Shown piece by piece: positions 1-5,564 of a stretch of 6,412 bases of DNA. The first letter of the stretch is position 1; each line of letters starts with the position of its first letter. The notes under the pieces are model-generated. The model had not been told where the DNA came from. It searched no databases and saw only the letters and a list, made by a program, of their open reading frames with translations. The DNA comes from Acidobacteriota bacterium (GTDB lineage: Bacteria; Acidobacteriota; Thermoanaerobaculia; Multivoradales; UBA5704). Where the stretch lies: contig QHVW01000840.1 in assembly GCA_003223675.1 (NCBI GenBank), forward strand, positions 1 through 6,412, in the 5' to 3' direction. The translations under genes were made by a program, and so were the position numbers.

Positions 1-216
1 AAGATCGACGGCGAGTTCGTGCAGAACATGATGGAGGATCGGGTGAAGCGGGCGATGGTGGAGTCGATCAACCAGATCGGCCACGTCATGGGGTTGCAGA
101 CGATCGCCGAATGGGTGGAGAACCGCCAGACCTTCGACGCCCTGAAAGAGCTGGGGGTGGACTATGCCCAAGGATACTGGCTCTGCCGCCCCCAGCCGCT
201 GGTGCACGACGTGTAG
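1..216 (+). CDS. EAL-domain c-di-GMP phosphodiesterase, C-terminal end (5' truncated by window)
   Basis: The frame is open from base 1 and stops at TAG 214-216, giving the last 71 residues of a larger protein. Visible are three late EAL-domain motifs: KIDG at residues 1-4 (the catalytic-barrel lysine), AEWVEN around residues 35-40 (the metal-site glutamate) and GVDYAQGYWLCRPQP near the end (the conserved glutamine loop). All three key residues are present, so this end of the domain looks active rather than degenerate. EAL enzymes hydrolyse cyclic di-GMP to pGpG in the cytoplasm, often behind PAS, GGDEF or membrane sensor domains. Those and the EAL motif itself lie upstream of the window, so the input signal cannot be read. 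The domain ends almost exactly at the C terminus. The next gene is convergent, so this gene ends its transcription unit at the inverted repeat that follows. Confidence 0.93.
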   Translation, partial: KIDGEFVQNMMEDRVKRAMVESINQIGHVMGLQTIAEWVENRQTFDALKELGVDYAQGYWLCRPQPLVHDV

Positions 217-235
217 GCCCCTCACTCCCCCAACC

Positions 236-350
236 CCCTCTCTCCCAGCCCTCCACCCAACCACCGGGGAGAGAGGGGGCTCAAGACACTCTTCGGCCAA
301 CCTCTCCCTCTCCTCCCCGGCAGGGCGGGTGGAGGGCTGGGAGAAGAGGG
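236..350. repeat. Two-tier inverted repeat between convergent genes, REP/MITE-like or bidirectional terminator
   Basis: Outer arms 236-258 and 327-350 are reverse complements apart from one extra base in the right arm; 241-258 against 327-344 is an 18-base perfect match. Inside, 264-270 pairs with 314-320 and 271-277 pairs with 306-312, with one bulged C at 313. The whole can fold as one long hairpin with a loop at about 278-305. It lies in the 169-base gap between the stop of the EAL gene (216) and the stop of the convergent redoxin gene (386), where a two-way transcription stop would be useful. There is no T-run after either arm, so it is not a textbook intrinsic terminator. The pyrimidine-rich arms resemble dispersed intergenic repeats of GC-rich genomes. 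That resemblance is inference; the pairing is seen directly. Confidence 0.75.
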
Positions 351-385
351 CCGGGCCCCTCCAAAGGGATCAGATGAGGGGCTCT

Positions 386-988
386 CTACTCGTACTTCAC
401 GCTGCAACCATACGGCTTGGTGGTGGCCGGGTCCGGGCTCTTGCCCCCCTTCTCGGAGCTCAGCCCCTGGCCGACGTAGTTGAGCCGGTCGGCCTTCGCC
501 TTGCGGCCCGGCGGGTCGTCGTCGATCGCGCCGTTGTAGGCGATCTTGCCGTCCGGAGTGATGATGAACATGTGCGGCGTGGTGCGGGCGCCGTAGGCGT
601 GGCCCACCTGGCCGCTCTCGTCGTACAGCACGGGGTAGGTGATGCCGTACTGCTGATCGTAGGCCGCGTGCTCGGCCGGCTTCATGAAGTCGCGGCTCTT
701 GGGGTTGGTGCTGTTGATCCCCAGCCAGACCACGTCGCCGTGCTGCCTGGCCAGCTCGGTCATCGTCTTCTCCCGCGCGTGGCGGTTGGAGACCGGGCAG
801 TTCGGGTTGATCCACTCGAGCACCACGACCTTGCCTTTGTAATCCGACAGCGAATGGGTCTTGCCGTCCACCCCCTTGAGGGTGAAGGCGGGAGCGGTGC
901 CGCCGACGGTGCCGTCGGCCAGGGCGGGGAGGGCCGCGAGCGCCAGGACGGCGAGCGCGAGGATGAGGATCTTTCCGGTGCTGCGCAT
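386..988 (-). CDS. Secreted peroxiredoxin-like/TlpA-like redoxin
   Basis: This is a 200-residue protein with an N-terminal signal peptide (basic RSTGK, a hydrophobic Leu/Ala core, cleavage likely after ALA near residue 24), so it acts in the periplasm or outside the membrane. The rest is one thioredoxin-fold AhpC/TSA-type domain: APAFTLKGVDGKTHSLSDYKGK, then VVVLEWINPNCPVSNRHA with Cys64, a cis-proline loop TTPH (Pro138), and ITPDGKIAYNGAIDD. The tail ends PYGCSVKYE with Cys195. This matches the PRX-like group often annotated 'thioredoxin family' or 'redoxin domain-containing' protein. The active site has one cysteine, not CXXC; Cys195 may resolve it. Two ATGs abut (989-991 and 986-988). AGGAGG (995-1000) lies 6 bases before the second and only 3 before the first, so I chose 988. 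The first ATG shares one base with the stop of the upstream membrane-protein gene, so the two are translationally coupled. Substrate unknown. Confidence 0.88.
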   Translation of the reverse strand: MRSTGKILILALAVLALAALPALADGTVGGTAPAFTLKGVDGKTHSLSDYKGKVVVLEWINPNCPVSNRHAREKTMTELARQHGDVVWLGINSTNPKSRDFMKPAEHAAYDQQYGITYPVLYDESGQVGHAYGARTTPHMFIITPDGKIAYNGAIDDDPPGRKAKADRLNYVGQGLSSEKGGKSPDPATTKPYGCSVKYE

Positions 989-990
989 CA

Positions 991-2841
991 TCAACCTCCT
1001 GAGATCGGGGTGTGGGTCGTCGTTTCCAGGGCCGTGAGGGGCCTGGGGGTCAAGCGGTTGTGGTCGGCCAGCCAGAGCGCTCCGGCGGCGCAGGCGGCGA
1101 GGCCGAGGGCGAGGACGAAGCGGGCCAGGCGCCAAGTCCCCTCGCGGGCACGCAGCCAGGCGAGGAGGCCCATGCCGAGCAGGGCGAGCTCGACGCCGGC
1201 GAGCCCCACCGGGCTGACCCGGCGGGAGAGGGCGTAGAGCAGCCAGAGCGCGCCGCCGCCGGCGAGGAAGCCGAGCCCCTCGCGCAGGCGCGGCAGCCAG
1301 GCGCCCGGCTCCGGTACCCGGCGGCCCAGCGCGGGAGCCAGCAGGATCAGCAGGTAGGGGAACGCCAGGCCGAAGCCGATCACCGCGAAGAGGGCGGCCA
1401 CCGCCGCCGGGCCGCGCGCGAAGGCGAAGCCGACCGGCTCCTCCAGCAGGGGGACGGGCCAGGCGATCGCCAGAGGTACTGTGAACAGGCCGGCGAGCAG
1501 GTGGCGGCCCGTGCCCGCGCGCCCGGCGCTCGCGGCGGGCAGTGGGATCTCCAGGAATCCCCAGAGATTGAGAGCCAGCAGCATCGCGGCCACCACCAGC
1601 AGCGCGCCCACGGCGGGCTCCTGGAGGAGGTCCGGCCAACTCGCCGGCAGCCCCGCCCGGCGGCCCAGGAGGGCGATCGCCGCCACCGCCCAGCAGCCGC
1701 CGACCACGCCGGTGGCGGCCGCCGCGGCCCCCTCGCGCACGCCGGTCCCCGGCAGCCGCAGCGAGAAGAGCTCGGCCAGGAGGAGGGCCAGCACGGCCGG
1801 CGTGAGGCACAGCAGCAGGCCGCCGAGGAAGGCCCGGAGGAGCAGCCGCGGCAGCCGGTCGGACCCGCCGCCGGGGGCTTCCTCCTTCATCGGGTCCGGC
1901 GGCGCGCCGCCCTGGGTCCACACCTGCACGTCCCGGCGGGCCTCCAGGTTGAACGGCTTGCCGTCCTTCCCCACCAGATTGGCGACCGTCCAGTCGAGGG
2001 TCGCGCGGGCCGGCAGCGGCTTGTTGGCCTCCTTGGGCTTCATCGGCACGTGGAAGACCACGCCGTCGGCGGTGGCCCGCAGGCGCGGCCGGCCGGCGTC
2101 GAAGGTCTCCTGGGATTCGAGGAAGAGGTCGGTCTTCCCACCTTGAGCCCTGGCGCCGAGGACGCGGATCTCCAGGTCCGGCGTCTCCCCGGCGCGGCTG
2201 GCGTCGAGCACCGCGCCGGTCCTCACCCCCGGCAGCTCCCGCGGGGCCCGCGGCACCTGATCGAGCCACGACTGGAGCGCCAGCACCGTCCGCGGATCGC
2301 TGTCGGGCTGATCCGACTGATTCACCAAGGGCTGGTCGACGGTCAGCGTGTAGCGATAGGGGACACAGTCGACTTGGCAGACCAGATAGTCGAGGTCGGC
2401 CGCGAGATGGAGGACGTCTCCGGCCGGCGGGGCCGCGGCGTCCGAGGTGGCCGGCGGGGCTTCCGGCTTGAGCTCCACCCGCACCGGATAGACCACCTCC
2501 TTCTCGTAGCCGAAGGCGACCAGGCCGCCCGGCAGCTCGAAGCGGCGCGGCGTGGGCCAGAGGATCTCGGGGGTGGTGAGCCGGTCGGCCGGCTGCAGGG
2601 TGACCGACGGCGGGAAGCCCGCGTCGCCGCTGTTCTTCCAGTAGACGTGCCAGCCGGGGGAGAGGAGGAACTGCAGCCCCAGGATCAGCTCGCCGCTCCG
2701 CGGGGCCGTGCGCCAGTGGGTGATCAGCCGCACGCTCGACTGCGGATTCTTCGCCCACTCCCCCGCCACGCCCCAGGCGCGGCCCGGAGCCAGGAGCAGG
2801 AGAACGGTGACGAGGAGGAGCGCGGTCTTGGGCGCGGTCAT
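991..2841 (-). CDS. DsbD/ScsB-like membrane protein lacking the transmembrane redox cysteines
   Basis: This is a 616-residue protein. A signal peptide covers about residues 1-24. A periplasmic N-terminal domain of the ScsB/DsbD type follows to about 330, with the motifs LSPGWHVYWKNSGDAGFPPS (61-80) and GYEKEVVYPV, and a cysteine pair in LVCQVDCVP (Cys155, Cys159). Residues ~332-592 form about eight hydrophobic segments matching the DsbD membrane domain (FLGGLLLCLTPAVLALLL; LQEPAVGALL; GLAFPYLLILLAPALGRRVPEPGAW). DsbD carries electrons from cytoplasmic thioredoxin across the membrane using one cysteine in an MPC motif and one in a TPCTAP-like motif. Here these positions read LTPA (Ala349) and AWPVP (Trp461 by my alignment), so both are lost. 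Cys345, Cys383 and Cys584 are at non-standard sites. There is no C-terminal thioredoxin domain; the next gene supplies a separate redoxin. The ATG at 2839-2841 has no good Shine-Dalgarno but gives an ideal signal peptide. Confidence 0.85.
   Translation of the reverse strand: MTAPKTALLLVTVLLLLAPGRAWGVAGEWAKNPQSSVRLITHWRTAPRSGELILGLQFLLSPGWHVYWKNSGDAGFPPSVTLQPADRLTTPEILWPTPRRFELPGGLVAFGYEKEVVYPVRVELKPEAPPATSDAAAPPAGDVLHLAADLDYLVCQVDCVPYRYTLTVDQPLVNQSDQPDSDPRTVLALQSWLDQVPRAPRELPGVRTGAVLDASRAGETPDLEIRVLGARAQGGKTDLFLESQETFDAGRPRLRATADGVVFHVPMKPKEANKPLPARATLDWTVANLVGKDGKPFNLEARRDVQVWTQGGAPPDPMKEEAPGGGSDRLPRLLLRAFLGGLLLCLTPAVLALLLAELFSLRLPGTGVREGAAAAATGVVGGCWAVAAIALLGRRAGLPASWPDLLQEPAVGALLVVAAMLLALNLWGFLEIPLPAASAGRAGTGRHLLAGLFTVPLAIAWPVPLLEEPVGFAFARGPAAVAALFAVIGFGLAFPYLLILLAPALGRRVPEPGAWLPRLREGLGFLAGGGALWLLYALSRRVSPVGLAGVELALLGMGLLAWLRAREGTWRLARFVLALGLAACAAGALWLADHNRLTPRPLTALETTTHTPISGG
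995..1000 (-). promoter_or_regulatory. Strong ribosome binding site AGGAGG for the redoxin gene
   Basis: AGGAGG read on the minus strand lies inside the last codons of the DsbD-like gene, 6 bases before the ATG at 986-988. It decides between the two adjacent ATGs and suggests the redoxin is translated efficiently by ribosomes finishing the upstream gene. Confidence 0.8.
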
Positions 2842-2914
2842 CGGGAAGGACCCCAGACGGTGAAGAGTAACCGATGGATGGCCGGATGGAATTTCCGGAG
2901 GCTATGATCCCCCC
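2842..2914. promoter_or_regulatory. Divergent promoter region between the redox operon and mtaB
   Basis: These 73 bases separate two divergent starts, so both transcription units must begin here or nearby. Towards mtaB, TATGAT at 2903-2908 is a 5/6 match to the -10 hexamer and ends 6 bases before the ATG. A small dyad GGAATTTCC (2888-2896), flanked by CCGGA 2882-2886 and TCCGG 2894-2898, overlaps where a regulator could meet polymerase. GGAGG (2897-2901) is 13 bases from the ATG, long for a ribosome site. Towards the minus-strand operon only a weak TACTCT is visible about 22 bases before its ATG. I see no convincing -35 box on either strand. Confidence 0.45.
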
Positions 2915-4186
2915 ATGCGCGTCCACCTGACGAACCTCGGCTGCAAGCTCAACCAGGCGGAGATCGAGCGCCTGGGCCGCCAATTCGAGGCGGCCGGGCA
3001 TCGGGTGGTGGGCTCGCTCGCCGAGGCGGACCTCCACGTCGTCAACTCCTGCACGGTCACCCAGACCGCGGCCCGGGAGTCGCGCAAGGCGGCGGGGAGA
3101 GCGCGGCGATCCGGGCGGCCGGTCCGGACGGTGCTCACCGGCTGCTACGCGAGCGGCTCCCCCGAGGAGGCCGCCCGGCTGGCTGGAGTCGACCTCGTGG
3201 TCCCCAACGCGGAGAAGGACCGCCTGGTCGACCTCGTCCACGCGGCGTTTCCGGAAGAGCATGTCCCGATCCCCTGCGCCCCGCACGTCAGCCTGACGCG
3301 GGCGCTGGTCAAGGTGGAGGACGGCTGCAACATGCGGTGCTCCTTCTGCATCATCCCCTTCACGCGCGGGGCCCAGCGGAGCCGGCCGGCGGCGGAGGTG
3401 GTGGCGGAGGTCCGGGAGCTCCTCGGCCGGGGTCACCGGGAGATCGTGATCACCGGCGTGCAGATCTCCGCCTGGCGATCGGAGGGGGGCCGCCTGGGGG
3501 ACCTGGTCCGCGCGATCCTCGACGAGACGGAGGTTCCCCGCCTGCGCCTGACCTCGATCGCGCCCTGGGATCTCGACGAGCGGCTCCTCGATCTCTGGCA
3601 GGACCGCCGCCTCTGCCGCCATCTCCACCTCTCCCTCCAGAGCGGCGCCACCGCCACCCTGCGCCGCATGCGCCGCCCCTACACGGCGGAAGGGTACCTC
3701 GCGCTGCTGGGCCGCGTCCGCGCCGCCGTGCCGGGGGTGGCCGTCACCACCGACGTCATCGTGGGATTCCCGGGCGAGACCGCGGAAGAATTCGCCGTGA
3801 GCCTCGCCACCGTCGAGGCCGCCAATTTTGCCAAGATCCACGTCTTCCCCTATTCCCCCCGCCCCGGCACCACGGCAGAAGGGATGCCGGATCAGGTCCC
3901 GCCGGAGGAGAAGAAGGAGCGGATGGAGAGGATGCTCGCCGCCGCCAATCGCGCCGAGCGCACCTTCCGCGCCGCCCACCTCGGCACCCGCCAGACCGTG
4001 CTCTGGGAGAGGCCGAAGGACGGCCTGGGGCATGGTTTGACCGACAACTACCTGCGCGTGCTCAGCCCCGAGGGGGCGGGGCTGTGGAACCGGTTCTCGG
4101 AGGTGGAGGTGGTGGGGTTGGCCGAGGATGGGGTCTGGGGGGAGGTCAGGCGTGCCACCCATGCCGGTCGACAACCAGCTCTATGA
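2915..4186 (+). CDS. mtaB: tRNA (N6-L-threonylcarbamoyladenosine-C2-) methylthiotransferase, MtaB type
   Basis: This is a 423-residue radical-SAM methylthiotransferase of the MiaB/RimO/MtaB family, near full family length. The N-terminal UPF0004 domain begins LTNLGCKLNQAE (Cys10), followed by NSCTVTQ (Cys46) and TGCYA (Cys77), the ligands of the auxiliary 4Fe-4S cluster. The radical-SAM domain has DGCNMRCSFCIIP, the CXXXCXXC site (Cys138, Cys142, Cys145), then TGVQIS, LHLSLQSGA and DVIVGFPGET. The last ~65 residues form a TRAM-like RNA-binding segment. GCKxNQ with HVFPYSPRPGT points to MtaB, which turns t6A37 into ms2t6A37 in tRNAs reading ANN codons, rather than MiaB or RimO. It heads a plus-strand pair and overlaps the next gene by 35 bases. 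The ATG at 2915 fits the family N terminus exactly; the transcript may be leaderless. Confidence 0.93.
   Translation: MRVHLTNLGCKLNQAEIERLGRQFEAAGHRVVGSLAEADLHVVNSCTVTQTAARESRKAAGRARRSGRPVRTVLTGCYASGSPEEAARLAGVDLVVPNAEKDRLVDLVHAAFPEEHVPIPCAPHVSLTRALVKVEDGCNMRCSFCIIPFTRGAQRSRPAAEVVAEVRELLGRGHREIVITGVQISAWRSEGGRLGDLVRAILDETEVPRLRLTSIAPWDLDERLLDLWQDRRLCRHLHLSLQSGATATLRRMRRPYTAEGYLALLGRVRAAVPGVAVTTDVIVGFPGETAEEFAVSLATVEAANFAKIHVFPYSPRPGTTAEGMPDQVPPEEKKERMERMLAAANRAERTFRAAHLGTRQTVLWERPKDGLGHGLTDNYLRVLSPEGAGLWNRFSEVEVVGLAEDGVWGEVRRATHAGRQPAL
4141..4145 (+). promoter_or_regulatory. Ribosome binding site GGAGG that supports a GTG start for the methyltransferase
   Basis: GGAGG inside the end of mtaB lies 6 bases before GTG 4152-4154, and 15 bases before the in-frame ATG at 4161. 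Spacing therefore favours the GTG. Confidence 0.6.
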
Positions 4187-4964
4187 CGCGATGGCGGATT
4201 CGTGGTGGGACGAGTCGGGGTTCCTGCACGTCCTGCGCGGCTTCACCCCCGCCCGCTTCGGCTACATGCGGCGGGTGCTGACGGAGGATCTCAAGATCGA
4301 TCCCCGCGGCAAGAGGACGCTCGACGTGGGGTGCGGCGGCGGCATCCTCGCGGAGGAATTCGCCCGCCTCGGCTGCGCGGTGACGGGGATCGATCCGTCC
4401 GAGAAATCTTTGGAGGCGGCCCGAGCCCACGCCCGCGCCGAGGAGCTGGAGATCGACTACCGCCGGGGGACCGGAGAGAGCATCCCCTTCCCCGGCGCCA
4501 CCTTCGAGCTCGCCTACTGCTGCGACGTCCTCGAGCACGTCGACGACCTGCGGAAGGTGATCGCGGAGATCTCGCGGGTGCTGGAGCCCGGCGGGATCTT
4601 TCTCTACGACACGATCAACCGCACCTTCCGGAGCAAGCTGGTGATGATCAAGCTCTTTCAGGAGTGGAAGTGGACGAGCTTCATGCCGCCCGGCCTGCAC
4701 GACTGGAACATGTTCATCAAGCCCGAGGAGCTGCTGCCGCTGCTGGCCGAGAACGGCCTCCAGAGCCGGGACGTGACGGGCCTGAAGCCCCGCGTCAATC
4801 CGCTCCGCGCGGTGAGCGTCCTGCGCGCCCGCAAGCGCGGGGAGATCAGCTATTTCGAGGCCGCCCGGCGGATCGGCCTCCGGGAGAGCCGCGACCGCAG
4901 TGTCCTCTTCATGGGGTACGCGACGAAGGCGGCATATTTCCCGGGGCCTATACCACCGGGCTAA
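4152..4964 (+). CDS. UbiG-like SAM-dependent O-methyltransferase
   Basis: This is a 270-residue class I methyltransferase. The SAM-binding motif I is LDVGCGGGILAEEFARLGC (57-75), with the acidic residue after strand 2 in GIDPS (Asp81) and the post-motif CDVLEHVDDL around 124-133. Family-specific stretches LYDTINRTFRSK (151-162) and GLHDWNMFIKPEELLPLL (181-198) are typical of UbiG/Coq3, which O-methylates polyprenyl-hydroxyphenol intermediates of ubiquinone. No other quinone gene is in the window, so the substrate is inferred; related proteins act on other phenolic lipids. GTG 4152 is chosen for its Shine-Dalgarno spacing; ATG 4161 (MPVDNQLYD) is the alternative and loses three residues. The gene overlaps mtaB by 35 bases in another frame, implying one transcript and coupled translation. 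A short proline/glycine tail (FPGPIPPG) runs up to the edge of the 21-bp repeat array. Confidence 0.85.
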   Translation: MPPMPVDNQLYDAMADSWWDESGFLHVLRGFTPARFGYMRRVLTEDLKIDPRGKRTLDVGCGGGILAEEFARLGCAVTGIDPSEKSLEAARAHARAEELEIDYRRGTGESIPFPGATFELAYCCDVLEHVDDLRKVIAEISRVLEPGGIFLYDTINRTFRSKLVMIKLFQEWKWTSFMPPGLHDWNMFIKPEELLPLLAENGLQSRDVTGLKPRVNPLRAVSVLRARKRGEISYFEAARRIGLRESRDRSVLFMGYATKAAYFPGPIPPG

Positions 4965-4977
4965 TTCCAAGCACCGG

Positions 4978-5342
4978 CCCTCGCGGGGAACGTACCGGCC
5001 CTCGCATGGGCGCGACCATCCCCATCGGGGAACGTACCGGCCCTCGCGGGGATCATACCGTCCCCAAAAAGGGCGCGGCGCGCCCTCTTTTGGGCGCGAA
5101 GCATCCCCGAATTTTTTCGTCGCGCCCTCGAAGGGTACGGTTCCGCCCTCAAAAGGGATGCTCGCGCCCACGAGGGGGAAGGTAGCGTCCCTCTTTGGGG
5201 CCCGTCGCGCCCTCTTTTCGGATGGTCGCGCCCTCGAGAGGGACGGTTGCATCCCCGAGAGGGGCGGTACCTTCCCCAAAGGGGATGCAGCGCGCCCAAA
5301 AGAGGGCGCGAGCAAAAAATAAGAGGGCGCGAGCGAAAAAGT
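4978..5342. repeat. 21-bp-period dyad repeat array, left part (about 17 units)
   Basis: Starting 13 bases after the methyltransferase stop, the sequence divides into consecutive units of 21 bases (a few are 20 or 22). Each opens with a small dyad of the form CCC(T/C)-N4/5-GGG and continues with a 7-10 base spacer often ending CG or AT. Clear units begin at 4978, 4999, 5020, 5041, 5062, 5083, 5105, 5125, 5146, 5167, 5189, 5210, 5231, 5253 and 5274. Then come two A-rich units at 5301 and 5322 (AGAGGGCGCGAGC plus an A-tract). Dyad centres vary (CGCG, AAAA, TTTT, GAGA) while the flanking C and G triplets stay, as expected if pairing or a binding site is kept. A 22-base direct repeat (4984-5005 = 5026-5047) spans two units. 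There are no unique spacers, so it is not CRISPR. I recognise no known element. Confidence 0.85.
5079..5310. repeat. 20-base perfect inverted repeat pair inside the array
   Basis: Bases 5079-5098 (CGCGCCCTCTTTTGGGCGCG) are the exact reverse complement of 5291-5310. Each arm is itself a near-palindrome with a 7-base stem. A second exact pair, TGCATCCCC at 5248-5256 and GGGGATGCA at 5281-5289, would fold locally. These show that units occur in both orientations within one array. Confidence 0.8.
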
Positions 5343-5360
5343 CGTGGGCCCAAAGCCGCA

Positions 5361-5528
5361 CCTCGAGGGCCCATCCGCGCACTGCGAGGGCCCGAGCGTG
5401 CACCGCGAGGGCGCGTCCGTGCACTTCGAGGGCCCGTCCGCGCACCGCGAGGGCTCTTTGCCGGGAGGAATGGGCCCACGGCGCCCCCTCGTCCCGCGAT
5501 GCGTGCACCGCGAGGGCGCGCGGGCTTT
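5361..5528. repeat. 21-bp-period array, right part (8 units, inverted orientation)
   Basis: Eight contiguous 21-base units begin at 5361, 5382, 5403, 5424, 5445, 5466, 5487 and 5508. The best-kept ones read C(C/T)(G/T)CGAGGGC followed by CCGTCCGTGCA-like spacers. GGG falls at 5367, 5388, 5409, 5430, 5451, 5472 and 5514, exactly in 21-base phase; 5487 is degenerate. The reverse complement (CCCTCGCGG then TGCACGGACGGG) matches the first left-part unit (CCCTCGCGG then GGAACGTACCGG) at 17 of 21 positions, so these are the same family in the opposite orientation. Bases 5343-5360 join the two parts in the same phase. The array ends about 36 bases before the DUF433 gene, so its end may touch that promoter. 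Confidence 0.85.
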
Positions 5529-5551
5529 CTCCGGCGTCCAGGAGAAGGTGC

Positions 5552-5557
5552 TACAAT
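5552..5557 (+). promoter_or_regulatory. Candidate -10 box TACAAT of the DUF433 gene
   Basis: TACAAT matches the -10 consensus at five of six positions and ends 7 bases before ATG 5565, so transcription would start at or next to the start codon. No clear -35 box lies 16-18 bases upstream; the flanking sequence is the end of the repeat array. Confidence 0.45.
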
Positions 5558-5564
5558 CCATGCC

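Noticed and set aside
217..385. A small gene between the EAL and redoxin genes
   Set aside because: No frame has a plausible start, ribosome site or composition; the inverted repeat accounts for most of the gap.
2904..2906. ATG upstream of mtaB as an alternative start
   Set aside because: It is 11 bases before the chosen ATG, hence out of frame with the conserved MtaB N terminus.
1012..2907. A 631-codon plus-strand frame
   Set aside because: It is the shadow of the DsbD-like gene on the opposite strand; its composition is Gln/Arg/Gly/Glu-rich with no family signal.
386..4174. A 1262-codon minus-strand open frame
   Set aside because: Only its last 200 codons are the redoxin. The rest is antisense to mtaB or out of frame with the DsbD-like gene, has low-complexity Pro/Arg/Gly composition, and is open only because GC-rich DNA has few stops.
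5062..5117. Intrinsic terminator for the methyltransferase gene
   Set aside because: A good stem forms from 5063-5077 and 5079-5094, but its loop is almost absent and the T6 tract (5112-5117) lies about 17 bases after the stem, too far for the standard mechanism; the stem is better explained as two array units.
4978..5528. CRISPR array
   Set aside because: Units are contiguous 21-mers with small dyads and no 25-40 base unique spacers, and no cas gene is present.
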